64,000 nucleotides of DNA from Streptomyces sp. SN-593. GTDB lineage: Bacteria; Actinomycetota; Actinomycetes; Streptomycetales; Streptomycetaceae. Position numbers and translations under genes: made by a program. Where the stretch lies: NCBI RefSeq assembly GCF_016756395.1, contig NZ_AP018365.1, positions 1,929,501 through 1,993,500 on the forward strand, read 5' to 3'. A model generated the notes under the pieces. The model was not told where the DNA came from. It did not search any database and saw nothing but the letters and a program-made list of their open reading frames with translations. Below are positions 1-8,417 of the stretch, piece after piece. Position 1 is the stretch's first letter. Every line of letters starts with the position of its first letter.

Positions 1-530
1 CGCGCGGCCTGCGCGGCGGGGTCGCGGTGGTGTTCGGTGGCCAGCGCGATGCCGACCGCGAGGGTGACCAGGTCGTGCGCCGTGACGTCCGGCCCGACCG
101 CCCCGTCACGGGCCGCGGGCCGGAGCAGCAGCGCGGCCGCCGCTTCGAGGTCGCCCCCGCAGGAGTGCCGGTCGGGCGCGTCGGCGGGCACGTCGGTGGG
201 CGGCTCGTACGTGAGCGCGTCGGCGAGGCCGCGGGCGGAGACGGCGTAGTCCACGAGGGCGCGGACCCACTCCAGGAGCGCGGCCCGGCTGTCGTCGGCC
301 CCGGCGAGTTCGCGGGCGCGCCCGCACAGGTGCTCCACACGTTCCGTGAACACGGCCGCGAGCAGCGCCTGCCGGGTCGGGAAGTGGCGGCGCACGGTGG
401 CGGAGCCGACGCCCGCGGTGCGCGCGATCTGCTCCAGCGAGGCGTCCGCCCCCCGCGCGGCGACCTCCGCCTCGGCGACGGCGAGGATGCGCTGGTGGTT
501 GCGGCGCGCGTCCGAGCGCTGACCGGTCAT
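1..530 (-). CDS. TetR/AcrR-family transcriptional regulator (C-terminus cut off by window edge)
   Basis: A DNA-binding repressor of the TetR type. The start ATG lies at 528-530 and about 176 codons are visible before the window edge. Residues ~10-55 hold the TetR helix-turn-helix, with the typical run IARTAGVGSATVRRHF followed by PTRQALLAAVF. The rest is the helical ligand-binding domain, for which no ligand can be predicted. The gene is divergent from the NmrA-like oxidoreductase at 632, and the roughly 100-bp gap carries perfect palindromes, the usual arrangement for a TetR repressor controlling itself and a neighbouring enzyme. That regulatory link is inference. Confidence 0.88.
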   Translation of the reverse strand, partial: MTGQRSDARRNHQRILAVAEAEVAARGADASLEQIARTAGVGSATVRRHFPTRQALLAAVFTERVEHLCGRARELAGADDSRAALLEWVRALVDYAVSARGLADALTYEPPTDVPADAPDRHSCGGDLEAAAALLLRPAARDGAVGPDVTAHDLVTLAVGIALATEHHRDPAAQAA

Positions 531-546
531 GACGTCCTCACTTGCT

Positions 547-601
547 AAACGGCGGGGCCCGCCATATGTTAGCCGACGGAAAACGGCGGGCCCCGCCGTT
601 T
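547..601. promoter_or_regulatory. Palindromic operator candidate between tetR and nmrA-like gene
   Basis: A perfect 17-bp inverted repeat: AAACGGCGGGGCCCGCC at 547-563 and its exact reverse complement at 585-601. The right arm is also part of a self-contained palindrome at 581-601 with 10-bp arms around one central base. The left arm has a related but shorter symmetry, flanked by GCTAA at 544-548 and TTAGC at 569-573. It lies entirely between two divergent genes, one a TetR regulator, so an operator pair is the best reading. A hairpin in the nmrA leader is the alternative. Confidence 0.6.
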
Positions 602-631
602 TGCCGTTCGGCCCTGTGAGGAGCGAGAACC

Positions 632-1591
632 ATGACCGCAGACGACGCACCCGTACTGGTCATCGGCGCCACCGGCCACCAGGGCGGGGCCGCGGCCCGC
701 GCACTGCTGGCCGCCGGCACACCGGTCCGCGCGCTCGTCCGCGACCCTCACAAGGACGCCGCCCGGGCCGTCCGCGCGCTGGGGGCGGAGCTGGTGACGG
801 CCGACCTGTCCGTCCGGTCCTCGTTGGACGCGGCCGTCGACGGCGTCCGGGCGGTGTTCTCCGTGCAGATGCCGCCGATGAGCGAGACCGGCGTCGACTT
901 CGCGGCGGAGCTGGCGCAGGCCACCCACCTCATCGAGGCGGCACGCGCCGCGGGGGTACGGCAGTTCGTGCAGTCCTCGACCAGCGGGGTCGGCGAGCAC
1001 ACGCGGGCGCCCGGCTGGGCGGAGGGCCGCTGGGCGGCGATGGCGGGGTACTTCGACACCAAGCAGGCCATCCTGGAGCAGGTCAGGAGCGCCGGCTTCG
1101 CGCGCTGGACGGTCGTCAAGCCGGCGTTCTTCATGGAGAACCTGCCGAAGCTGGCCCCCCGCGGGCTGCGCGGCGGCCTGCTGACGGTGCTGCGGCCCGA
1201 CACCGAGGTGCCGCTCGTGGCGGGCGCGGACATCGGGGCGGCAGTCGCCCACGCCGTCGCCGACCCGGACCGGTTCCACGAGGTCGAGTTGGAGCTGGCG
1301 GGCGACCGGCTCACCATGACGGAGATCGCGCGCACGCTGTCCGCCGTGTCGGGGGTCCCGGTCACGGCGCCGTCGATGAGCGTGGCGGAGGCCCTCGCGG
1401 CGGGCATGCCGTCCTGGGGTGCCGGCCACGTGTGGACCGACCAGGTCGGCCAGCCGGCCCGCCCGGAGTTCGCCCGGGCGCTGGGCATCCCCGTGACCAC
1501 CTTCGCGGAGTGGGCTCGCGCCCACGTGGCCCCGGAGTCCCGCCGAGCCGCCGCCGCGACGGCTCCCCGCGACACGACCGGACCCGCGTGA
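632..1591 (+). CDS. NmrA-like NAD(P)-binding oxidoreductase
   Basis: A 319-residue atypical short-chain dehydrogenase of the NmrA/HSCARG group. The N-terminal Rossmann motif GATGHQGG (residues ~11-18) binds NAD(P); VRDPHKDAAR follows in the position where these proteins contact the cofactor phosphate. The catalytic Tyr-Lys pair of classical SDRs is not evident, as in NmrA sensors and related quinone or isoflavone reductases. The start is supported by GAGGAGCG about 8 nt upstream of ATG. The divergent TetR gene probably controls it. The substrate cannot be predicted. Confidence 0.85.
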   Translation: MTADDAPVLVIGATGHQGGAAARALLAAGTPVRALVRDPHKDAARAVRALGAELVTADLSVRSSLDAAVDGVRAVFSVQMPPMSETGVDFAAELAQATHLIEAARAAGVRQFVQSSTSGVGEHTRAPGWAEGRWAAMAGYFDTKQAILEQVRSAGFARWTVVKPAFFMENLPKLAPRGLRGGLLTVLRPDTEVPLVAGADIGAAVAHAVADPDRFHEVELELAGDRLTMTEIARTLSAVSGVPVTAPSMSVAEALAAGMPSWGAGHVWTDQVGQPARPEFARALGIPVTTFAEWARAHVAPESRRAAAATAPRDTTGPA

Positions 1592-1756
1592 CGGAGCCCA
1601 CGACCGGGCCGAACTCGTGGCGCTCATCGCCCGGTTGCGCACCCGCACCGACTACCTCGACCACCACGTCCGCCCCGTCTTCAGCGCCGTCCGCGAGGAC
1701 TGGGACACCCACCACCGCGAGGCGGCGGAGACGGTCGCACAGACGCGCGGCGGCGG

Positions 1757-2887
1757 CTACAGCAGGGAGCGGAGGCGGGCCGCCAGGAGGTCCCAGGTCC
1801 AGGACTCGTGCACCCAGGCCCTGCCGCGGGCGCCCATCGCGCGCCGCAGCTCCGGGTCGCGCAGGAGCGCGAGGACACGGGCGGCGGCCTGCGCGGGCGA
1901 ACCGCCGGGCACGACGTATCCGGTCTCGCCGTCGAGCACCGCGTCCGGCGCGCCCCCGGAGTCGCCGGCGACGACCGGCAGCCCCATCGCGGACGCCTCC
2001 AGGTAGACGATGCCGAGCCCCTCGACGTCGAGCCCGCCGCGCCGGGTCCGGCAGGGCATCGCGAAGACGTCACCGGCCCCGAAGTGCGCGGGGAGTTCGG
2101 CCCAGGGCACGCTGCCGGTGAAGCGGACGGCCGCGGCGACCCCGGTTCGCGCGGCGAGCTTCTCCAGTTCGCCGCGGTACGGCCCGCCGCCGACCACGAG
2201 CAGGACCGCGTCGGGGATCTCGCGCAGGATGCGCGGCATCGCGAGGACGAGCGTGTCCTGCCCCTTGCGCGGCACCAGCCGCGACACGCAGACGACGACC
2301 GGCCGGTCCGCGAGCCCGAGCCGCGCCCGCAGCACCGATCCGTCCGCCCCCGGGTGGAAGACCTTCTCGTCGACCCCGGGCGGCAGGTGCACCATCCGCG
2401 CGGCCGCCTCCGCGGTGAGCGCGCCCGCGATCCGCGAGCGGGTGTACTCCCCCAGGTAGGTCAGCACGTCGGTACCCTCGCCGATCCGGCGCAGCAACCG
2501 GCGGCTGGCCGGGAGCTGGGCCCAGGCCGCCTCGTGGCCGTGCGTGGTGCCCACGATCCGCCGCGCGCCGGCCGCGCGCAGCGCGGGCCCCATCAGGCCG
2601 AGCGGCGCCGCCGCCCCGAACCACACCGAGGAGCAGCCGTGTTCCCGCAGGAGCTGGACCGCGCGCCGGGTGACCCGCGGGGTCGGCACCATCATCTTCG
2701 TCCGGTCCCGCACCACCGTGAACGGCTGCTCGGCGTCGAACCGCGCGACCTCGCTCCCGTCCCGCCAGGTCGAGGCGTAGACCACGACCTGCTCGGGGTC
2801 CATCCGCAGGGCCATGCTGTGCACGAACGCCTGGATGCCGCCGGGCCGCGGCGGGAAGTCGTTGGTCACGACGAGGGTCTTGTCCAT
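1757..2887 (-). CDS. pimB: PimB-type GDP-mannose-dependent alpha-mannosyltransferase (GT4)
   Basis: A 376-residue GT-B glycosyltransferase closely resembling mycobacterial PimB', which adds the second mannose to phosphatidylinositol monomannoside at the cytoplasmic membrane face. Visible family features: N-terminal VTNDFPPRPGGIQ, WFGAAAPLGLMGP, GTTHGHE, the nucleotide-sugar-binding VSRLVPRKGQDTL in the C-terminal Rossmann fold, DVFAMPCRTR, and the GT4 E-x7-E region EGLGIVYLEAS. I start at MDKTLVV (ATG at 2887) because the 37 upstream in-frame codons are Arg/Pro-rich and unlike the family. It converges on the nmrA-like gene. The match to PimB' comes from memory of its sequence; no alignment was run. 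Confidence 0.87.
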   Translation of the reverse strand: MDKTLVVTNDFPPRPGGIQAFVHSMALRMDPEQVVVYASTWRDGSEVARFDAEQPFTVVRDRTKMMVPTPRVTRRAVQLLREHGCSSVWFGAAAPLGLMGPALRAAGARRIVGTTHGHEAAWAQLPASRRLLRRIGEGTDVLTYLGEYTRSRIAGALTAEAAARMVHLPPGVDEKVFHPGADGSVLRARLGLADRPVVVCVSRLVPRKGQDTLVLAMPRILREIPDAVLLVVGGGPYRGELEKLAARTGVAAAVRFTGSVPWAELPAHFGAGDVFAMPCRTRRGGLDVEGLGIVYLEASAMGLPVVAGDSGGAPDAVLDGETGYVVPGGSPAQAAARVLALLRDPELRRAMGARGRAWVHESWTWDLLAARLRSLL

Positions 2888-3050
2888 CGCCGCCGACAGT
2901 ACCGCCTCGCCGCGCCCGGCGGCGCGCGGTGCGCCGTGGTGCCGCACGCTGCGGCGGCGCGGTACGGGGGCGCCGGCCGCGCGGCGGCACGGGCCCACGG
3001 CGGTACGGCGGTACGGGCCTACGTCGGCACCGCGTCACCGCAGCCCCGGC

Positions 3051-3077
3051 GGCACCGGCGGCACCGGCGGCACCGGC
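3051..3077. repeat. Three tandem copies of a 9-bp unit
   Basis: GGCACCGGC occurs three times in exact tandem, with partial copies on either side, in the roughly 220-bp gap between the M48 peptidase stop and the pimB start. No coding role is evident. It is probably a simple slippage repeat. Confidence 0.6.
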
Positions 3078-3107
3078 GGCGTGGAACGCTCACGGCGGCG
3101 GCGCGGC

Positions 3108-4385
3108 TCAGCCGGCGGCGGCCCACGCGCGGGCCGCCGCGATCCGCTCCGCGGCGGTCGGGTGGCTGCCGAGGAGCGCGTGCGCGACGCGGGGCGGCGC
3201 CGGATCGGCGACGTTGGCCACGGTCAGCCGGCGCTGCATGGCGATGAACGTGGCCGGGTCGCCGGTGGTGTCGAGGGCGTGCTGGTCGGCCCGGCGCTCG
3301 ATTCGGCGGCTGAGGACGGCCGTCAGCGGACCGGCGAGGGCGCCCCCGACCGCGGCAGCGGCGGCGAGCAGCCACGCCGAGCGCGGGTCGGCGAAGTGCC
3401 GTACCCCGGCGGCGTGCAGCAGCGGCTCCCAGGTGACGACGGCGGCCAGCACGCACACCCCGGCCGCGGCGCCGAGCGCGCCGAGCAGGGTGCCGCGCGC
3501 CACGTCGTGGTGGACGACGTGGCCGAGTTCGTGGGCGACCACGAGTTCGACCTCGCGCGGGTCGGCGGTGGCGAGCAGGGTGTCGTGGACGACGATCCGC
3601 CGGGTGCGGCCGAGCCCGGACACGTAGGCGTTGAGCGCGGTGGTGCGGCGGGAGGCGTCGGCGACGAGCACGTCCCGTACGGCGACGCCGTCGCGGGCGG
3701 CCAGGGCGAGCAGGTCGGTGCGCAGCGGGCCCGGCTCCATGGGGGTGAAGCGGTTGAAGAGCGGTTCGAGGACAAGCGGGGCGAGGAAGGAGAGCAGCAC
3801 GGCCAGCGCGGCCGCGCCCAGGGCCGCCCACACCCACCACCGGCCGGTCACGCCGGCGAGCGCGTAGACCGCGAAGAGCGCGCCGAGCGCCAGGGGCAGG
3901 GAGACCGCCAGCCCGCGCACCCGGTCCACCGCCCAGCCGCCCCAGCCCTGGGTGACCAGGCCGTAACGGACCCTGACCACCCTCCCCCGCGCGGCGAACG
4001 GCAGGCCGACGGCCTCCCCGAGCACCACCAGGGTGACCGCGGCGCCCACCACCCGCGGCGCCCAGCCGGTGCCGAACGCGCCGACCAGCCGCGCCCCGCC
4101 GGAGGTCAGGCCGAGCGCGAGCGGCAGCGCGAGGGAGGCGGCCGCGGAGGCCAGCGACAGCGGCAGCACCTGCCGCCGCAGCGCGCGCCCCCGGGCGACC
4201 TGCTCGGCGGTGAAGTCGGGCCCCTCGCCGACGGGTTCGGGAGTCCGCCCGCCGCCGCCCCGCCCGCCGGGACCGCCGCCCCGCCCGTGGCCGTCCTGGC
4301 CGCCGGGACCGTATTGGGCGCCGTGCGGCCCCTCCACGGCTCCCGCTCCGTCCGGGTCCCGGCCGCTCACGTCCTCCCCGCTCAC
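3108..4385 (-). CDS. M48-family membrane zinc metalloprotease (HtpX/Ste24-like)
   Basis: About 425 residues. A Gly/Glu-rich cytoplasmic N-terminus is followed by several hydrophobic segments, then the zinc motif HELGHVVHHD (HExxH), which with a downstream Glu in the RRIERRADQHAL region forms the M48 metal site. ADASRRTTALNAYVSGLG before it is typical of the family. The C-terminal helix ends with SHPTAAERI, another M48 signature. It probably degrades or processes membrane proteins. The start is GTG at 4385, inside a GTGA overlap with the upstream lipoprotein gene, so the two are translationally coupled. Confidence 0.88.
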   Translation of the reverse strand: MSGEDVSGRDPDGAGAVEGPHGAQYGPGGQDGHGRGGGPGGRGGGGRTPEPVGEGPDFTAEQVARGRALRRQVLPLSLASAAASLALPLALGLTSGGARLVGAFGTGWAPRVVGAAVTLVVLGEAVGLPFAARGRVVRVRYGLVTQGWGGWAVDRVRGLAVSLPLALGALFAVYALAGVTGRWWVWAALGAAALAVLLSFLAPLVLEPLFNRFTPMEPGPLRTDLLALAARDGVAVRDVLVADASRRTTALNAYVSGLGRTRRIVVHDTLLATADPREVELVVAHELGHVVHHDVARGTLLGALGAAAGVCVLAAVVTWEPLLHAAGVRHFADPRSAWLLAAAAAVGGALAGPLTAVLSRRIERRADQHALDTTGDPATFIAMQRRLTVANVADPAPPRVAHALLGSHPTAAERIAAARAWAAAG

Positions 4386-5638
4386 CCCAGCTCCTCCTTG
4401 ACGTAGGCCCGCCACTTCGCGGTGAAGTCCGCCAGCCCGATGCCGAGCGCGGCGCGCAGGTGCGCGTCGAGCGTGCCACCCTTCGCCACCGCGCGGTAGA
4501 ACGCCGTCAGCGTGTCCGGCGACCACTGGTCGGCGATCATCCGGCAGGCCAGCCAGCCGCCTTCGTACGCCTGGGCGAGGCCCTTCGCGGTGGAGCCGAA
4601 GTCGGCGGCCGAGGGGAGCGCGGCGGGGGTGCGGCCGGCTCCGACGTCCGCGGCGAGTTCGGGCGCGATCTCGCGGGCGGTCCGCCCGGAGTCGCGGTAG
4701 GCCACCCAGTCCGCGACGCCCTCGGACAGCCACAGCGGGGTGGACACGGTGGTGGACAGCCGCGTGGCCACGTGGGTGGTCTCGTGGGTGAGCACCACCT
4801 GCCGCCCGAACGCGGACAGCTCCCCGAACGCCGCCGGGTTGAGGATCACCCGGTCCGCGGGCGCCGCCTCGTTGCCGCCGCCCTCGCCGGTGGTGACGGC
4901 GGCGATGTCGCGGTAGTCGGCGGGGTCGCCCGACAGCAGCGCGGCCATCTGGTCGAGGGTGGACGGCGCCTCGACCACCACGTCGCCGGGCCAGCCCGAG
5001 CCGAACGCGTGCCGCACCGCGGGGACGGCCGCGTCGGCGTCGGCGGCGTACCCGCGCAGCGCCGCGACGGTGCCGAGCCCGAGCACCAGGCTGTGCGCGC
5101 CGCGTACCACCCGCACCGGCCCCTGGTCCCAGATCTGCGTCGCGGTGCGGTGGCCGCTCGCGTTCCCGTCGTCGTCGCCCGCCAGGTACCAGCGGCCGCC
5201 GTGCCGGGCGAGCGTCAGGTAGGCCGTGGAGACCACCGGGCGGCTGTCGTAGCCGCGCAGCCGGTAGCTCAGCCGCACCTCCGCGGCGGTGCGGGCGGTG
5301 CCGTCCGCGGCCGGCGGCAGCGCGAACGCGCCCGTACGGACAAGCTGGTACGACCACGCGGCGAGCGGGACGTCGGCGAGGTCGGCGAAGACCTTCGCCT
5401 GCCGGGCCCGGAAACGGGTGGCGGCCGGGTCGATCCCGGCGAGGAAGGCGGTGCGGTCGCGGTGCAGCACCGCGGTGGAGTGCCGGGCGAGCAGGGTCCG
5501 CGCGGCCGCGTCGACCGAGGCCGTCGCGCTTCCCTTCCCGGTGCCCGCGCCCCCGCCGCACCCCGCCACGAGCAGCGCCCCGCACACCGCGGCCACGCCC
5601 CCGCGCCGCACCCTCGACGACCACGCCCGACCCGCCAT
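4382..5638 (-). CDS. Putative lipoprotein with MA-clan metallopeptidase-like domain
   Basis: A 418-residue exported lipoprotein. The N-terminus has Arg residues, a hydrophobic stretch and a lipobox LLVAGC, so lipidation of Cys at about residue 27 is expected. Near residue 285 is HETTHVAT, a zincin HExxH motif, followed by PLWLSEGVADWVAY, where the Glu is placed like the third zinc ligand of gluzincins. The first ~250 residues look like a solute-binding or NTF2-like region. It overlaps the downstream M48 gene by 4 nt, so two surface or membrane proteases are co-expressed. The substrate is unknown. Confidence 0.8.
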   Translation of the reverse strand: MAGRAWSSRVRRGGVAAVCGALLVAGCGGGAGTGKGSATASVDAAARTLLARHSTAVLHRDRTAFLAGIDPAATRFRARQAKVFADLADVPLAAWSYQLVRTGAFALPPAADGTARTAAEVRLSYRLRGYDSRPVVSTAYLTLARHGGRWYLAGDDDGNASGHRTATQIWDQGPVRVVRGAHSLVLGLGTVAALRGYAADADAAVPAVRHAFGSGWPGDVVVEAPSTLDQMAALLSGDPADYRDIAAVTTGEGGGNEAAPADRVILNPAAFGELSAFGRQVVLTHETTHVATRLSTTVSTPLWLSEGVADWVAYRDSGRTAREIAPELAADVGAGRTPAALPSAADFGSTAKGLAQAYEGGWLACRMIADQWSPDTLTAFYRAVAKGGTLDAHLRAALGIGLADFTAKWRAYVKEELG

Positions 5639-5733
5639 CCCGTGATCGTACGTGTCCCGCTCCGGCCCGCCGCCGCGGCCTCCCGCCCGGCACAGGGGCC
5701 CCGGACGCTCCGCCGCGCCCCCGAGGGCCGTCC

Positions 5734-6780
5734 TCAGGGGCGCGTGATCGCCGTGATCGGCATCATGCCGACCGGGTCGTAGCGGACCCTGGCGCCCGGG
5801 TAGGGCGCGTGGATGACCTGCCCGCCCCCGACGTACATCGCCACGTGGCTGGCGTCGGACCGGTAGATCACCAGGTCTCCCGGGCGCGCCTGGCTGAGCG
5901 GCACGTGCCGTCCGGCGTTCATCTGCGCCTGCGAGGTCCGCGGCAGCGCCACCCCCGCCTGCGCGTACGCGTACTGCATGAGCCCCGAGCAGTCGAAGGC
6001 GCGCGGCCCGGTGGCCCCCCAGACGTAGGGCGCCCCGAGCATGCGCCGGGCCGCCGCGAGGGCGACCGCGGCGCGTCCGGAGGACGCCGGCAGGTCCAGC
6101 AGCGGCGGCAGCGCCTGGTCCCGGGAGGAGCGGGTGCCGCCGTCGCGGTAGGCGGCCTGCGCGGCGGCGGGCATCGAGTGCAGCACGGCCTGAGCGCCGG
6201 CCAGCGCCCGCTGGACGTCCTCCTTGCGCCTGCGCAGCTGCGCGCTGGTGCTCCGCAGCTCCGCGAGCTTCCCCGTCGCCTGGTCCCGCTCCTGCCGCAA
6301 CACCCGCTCGGCCTCCTGGAGTTCGCCGAGCCGGGCGGCCTGCCGGGCACCGAGCCGGTCGAGGGCGGACGCCTGGTCGAGGTACTGCGACGGACGGTCG
6401 GACAGCAGCAGCGCCAGCGTCGGGTCCACCGCGCCTTCGCGGTACTGCGAGGCGGCGACCGCGCCCAGGTCGTCGCGCAGCGCGTTGACCCGCTTCTGGC
6501 CGCGCGCGGCGCGGTCCTGGAGGTCGGCCACCTCGCCGCGCAGCCGCTCGGCGGTCTCCTGCGCGGCGTCGTACCGCTGGGTGTCCTGCTCGGCCTGCTG
6601 GTAGAGCTGGTCCAGCCGGGTCGAGGCGTCGGGGGCGCTGTCGCCGGAGGGGTCGGCCGCCGCGAGCTGGGCGGCGCCGCCGGACAGCGCGGCCGCCGCC
6701 GCGGCCGCCGCCGACAGCACGGTGACCCTGGAGGTGCGGGAGGCGGGCCCCGGCTTCGGGGTGCGTCGATGGGAAGCCAC
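5734..6780 (-). CDS. Secreted NlpC/P60 peptidoglycan hydrolase (paralogue 1)
   Basis: About 348 residues. The signal peptide starts with an ASHRR motif shared with the next gene, followed by two long coiled-coil stretches (residues ~45-215) and a C-terminal NlpC/P60 domain. Catalytic Cys is in FDCSGLMQYAYAQ and catalytic His in DASHVAMYVG. This architecture matches RipA/CwlO-type D,L-endopeptidases that cut peptidoglycan stems. I use GTG at 6780 because it aligns with the start of the paralogue; a longer in-frame extension to 6849 is less likely. Arose with the gene at 7036-8067 by tandem duplication. Confidence 0.88.
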   Translation of the reverse strand: MASHRRTPKPGPASRTSRVTVLSAAAAAAAALSGGAAQLAAADPSGDSAPDASTRLDQLYQQAEQDTQRYDAAQETAERLRGEVADLQDRAARGQKRVNALRDDLGAVAASQYREGAVDPTLALLLSDRPSQYLDQASALDRLGARQAARLGELQEAERVLRQERDQATGKLAELRSTSAQLRRRKEDVQRALAGAQAVLHSMPAAAQAAYRDGGTRSSRDQALPPLLDLPASSGRAAVALAAARRMLGAPYVWGATGPRAFDCSGLMQYAYAQAGVALPRTSQAQMNAGRHVPLSQARPGDLVIYRSDASHVAMYVGGGQVIHAPYPGARVRYDPVGMMPITAITRP

Positions 6781-6967
6781 GAACGCCGACAGTAACCGCG
6801 CCGTTGCGCGGCGTTCAAAGATCCCGCGGGTCCCCGCCGCGCGCCTCACCCGCGAAGCGCAGGTCAGGCGCCCGCCGCCGGCCCGCTCGCCAGGGTGTTC
6901 ATCACCCGTCCGCCGTACGGGGGTCGGGCGCGTCGCCGCCGCACCGGCGGTTCTGCGCGCGTACGCG

Positions 6968-7005
6968 CCGAGCGGCCGGCTCCGGTGTCGGAGCCGGCCG
7001 CTCGG
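6968..7005 (-). terminator. Strong GC hairpin downstream of NlpC/P60 paralogue 2
   Basis: Perfect 16-bp inverted repeat (6968-6983 with 6990-7005) around a 6-nt loop, just beyond the stop of the minus-strand gene ending at 7036. There is no clear U-tract, as is common for actinobacterial terminators. It implies the two P60 paralogues are at least partly separate transcripts. Confidence 0.65.
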
Positions 7006-7035
7006 GAGGACCGGGTGGAGCGGGCGGCGGGTGCG

Positions 7036-8067
7036 TCAGATGCGCACGCCGAACTCGAACGGCATGTCGCTCATGGCCTCGTACCGCACCACCGCGCCCG
7101 GCTTCGGCGCGTGCAGCACCATGCCGTTGCCGGCGTACAGGCCGACGTGGTGGAAGTCGCCGTAGAAGATGACCAGGTCGCCGACCTCGAGCTGCGAGGA
7201 GTTGTAGATGCGGGTGCCGGCGTTCGCCTGCTCCTCCGAGGTGCGGGGTATCGAGACCCCGGCCTGGGCGTAGGCCCAGGAGGTCAGGCCCGAGCAGTCG
7301 AACTCGCTGGGCCCGGTGGCGCCGTAGTAGTACGGGTCGCCGATCCTGGTCACGGCGGCGTCGAACGCGGCCTGGGCGCGGGCGCTGGACGCCTTGGCGT
7401 CGCCGAGGTCCACCCGGGTGCTGGCGCGGCTGGCGGCGGCCGCGTCCTGCTGCGCGATCTGCGCGCGCTGGGCGGCGGTCAGGCTGTTGAGCACCGTCTG
7501 CGCCTTGGCGAGCTTGGTCTGCGCGTCCTTCTTGTTCTTCGCCAGGTCGGTGCGGGTGCTCTGCACCTCCGCGAGTTTCGCCGCCGCCTCGGCCCGCTCC
7601 TGGTCCAGGGTCTGCTTCGCGTTCTCCAACTGCGTGAGCGCGCCGGCCTGGAGCGAGGTGATCTGGTCGAGCGAACTCGCCTGGTCCAGGTAGTCGTCCG
7701 GGTTGGAGGACAGGAAGAGCTGGAGCGACGGGTCGATGCCCCCGCTGCGGTACTGCGAGGCCGCGATCGCGCCGATGTTGTCGCGCAGCTTGTTCAGGTG
7801 CTCCTGCTGGCGGGCGACCTGGTCCTGGAGGCTCGACGCGTCCTTCTGGAGCGAGGCGAGCTTCTCGTTGGCCGCGTCGTACTTCTGCGTGGCCTGCTCG
7901 GCCTGGTCGTACAGCGCGTCGACCTTGGACTTGGCGTCCTTGACGGACTCCTTGGCGGGCGCTGCGTTGGCGGCCTGCGAGGACAGCGCGACCGCTGCCG
8001 CCGCGGTGGCGGTCAGGACGGTGACGCGCATGCGGCTTGCCGGCTTGGGACGACGGTGGGACGCCAC
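7036..8067 (-). CDS. Secreted NlpC/P60 peptidoglycan hydrolase (paralogue 2)
   Basis: 343 residues: signal peptide (to about AANA|APA), two coiled-coil blocks (~45-210) and a C-terminal NlpC/P60 domain with FDCSGLTSWAYAQ (catalytic Cys) and FHHVGLYAG (catalytic His). Predicted to be an exported D,L-endopeptidase cleaving peptidoglycan side chains during growth or sporulation, with the coiled coil probably controlling access to the active site as in RipA/CwlO relatives. The GTG start at 8067 has AAGGAGA upstream. It has its own promoter candidate at 8172-8201. The protein shares architecture and leader sequence with the gene at 5734-6780 but is clearly diverged. Confidence 0.9.
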   Translation of the reverse strand: MASHRRPKPASRMRVTVLTATAAAAVALSSQAANAAPAKESVKDAKSKVDALYDQAEQATQKYDAANEKLASLQKDASSLQDQVARQQEHLNKLRDNIGAIAASQYRSGGIDPSLQLFLSSNPDDYLDQASSLDQITSLQAGALTQLENAKQTLDQERAEAAAKLAEVQSTRTDLAKNKKDAQTKLAKAQTVLNSLTAAQRAQIAQQDAAAASRASTRVDLGDAKASSARAQAAFDAAVTRIGDPYYYGATGPSEFDCSGLTSWAYAQAGVSIPRTSEEQANAGTRIYNSSQLEVGDLVIFYGDFHHVGLYAGNGMVLHAPKPGAVVRYEAMSDMPFEFGVRI

Positions 8068-8171
8068 GAAGGCGGTCTCCTTCTTCCTTCAGCCGCCTAC
8101 CGGTTCACTGGCGGGCGGCCTCCGAGCGCCACCCGGGTTGGATGATCGACTGCGCGGAGGTACGAGCCCAG

Positions 8172-8201
8172 ACCCTAGTGACCGAACTGTGATCGGTTCA
8201 A
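8172..8201 (-). promoter_or_regulatory. HrdB-like promoter candidate for NlpC/P60 paralogue 2
   Basis: On the minus strand, -35 TTGAAC (8196-8201) and -10 TAGGGT (8172-8177) are 18 bp apart, close to the vegetative Streptomyces consensus. It predicts a leader of roughly 100 nt. I looked for a ydaO-type c-di-AMP riboswitch in this leader and did not see one. The rest of the 350-bp gap (8202-8417) holds nothing I can identify. Confidence 0.5.
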
Positions 8202-8417
8202 ATCCTTGTAGGCAAAATCTCGACCGCTTCGCCTATTCTTTACACGCCCTGTACCCGGGGTGAGGGTTGCCGGACGCAGCGTTGGCGGTCGTGCGCAAGT
8301 GAACGGGGCCGCCGCCGAACGGCCGGAAAACGCCGGTGCGTTCACGCCTCGGCGCCCACACGCGGCAGCGCCTCAGGGCCTCCGCGGCGGCGTGTCCCTC
8401 TCCCACCCGGGCGCGTC

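Noticed and set aside
1592..1756. A GTG-initiated frame at 1617 that begins MALIARLRTRTDYLDHHV, between nmrA and pimB
   Set aside because: It reads like plausible protein for about 45 codons, but the frame then runs antisense into pimB with no family match and no ribosome site. It may be a gene remnant, so I left it out of the features.
8068..8417. Possible ydaO-type c-di-AMP riboswitch before the NlpC/P60 gene
   Set aside because: Such riboswitches precede some Streptomyces cell-wall hydrolase genes, but the conserved purine-rich core is not visible in this leader.
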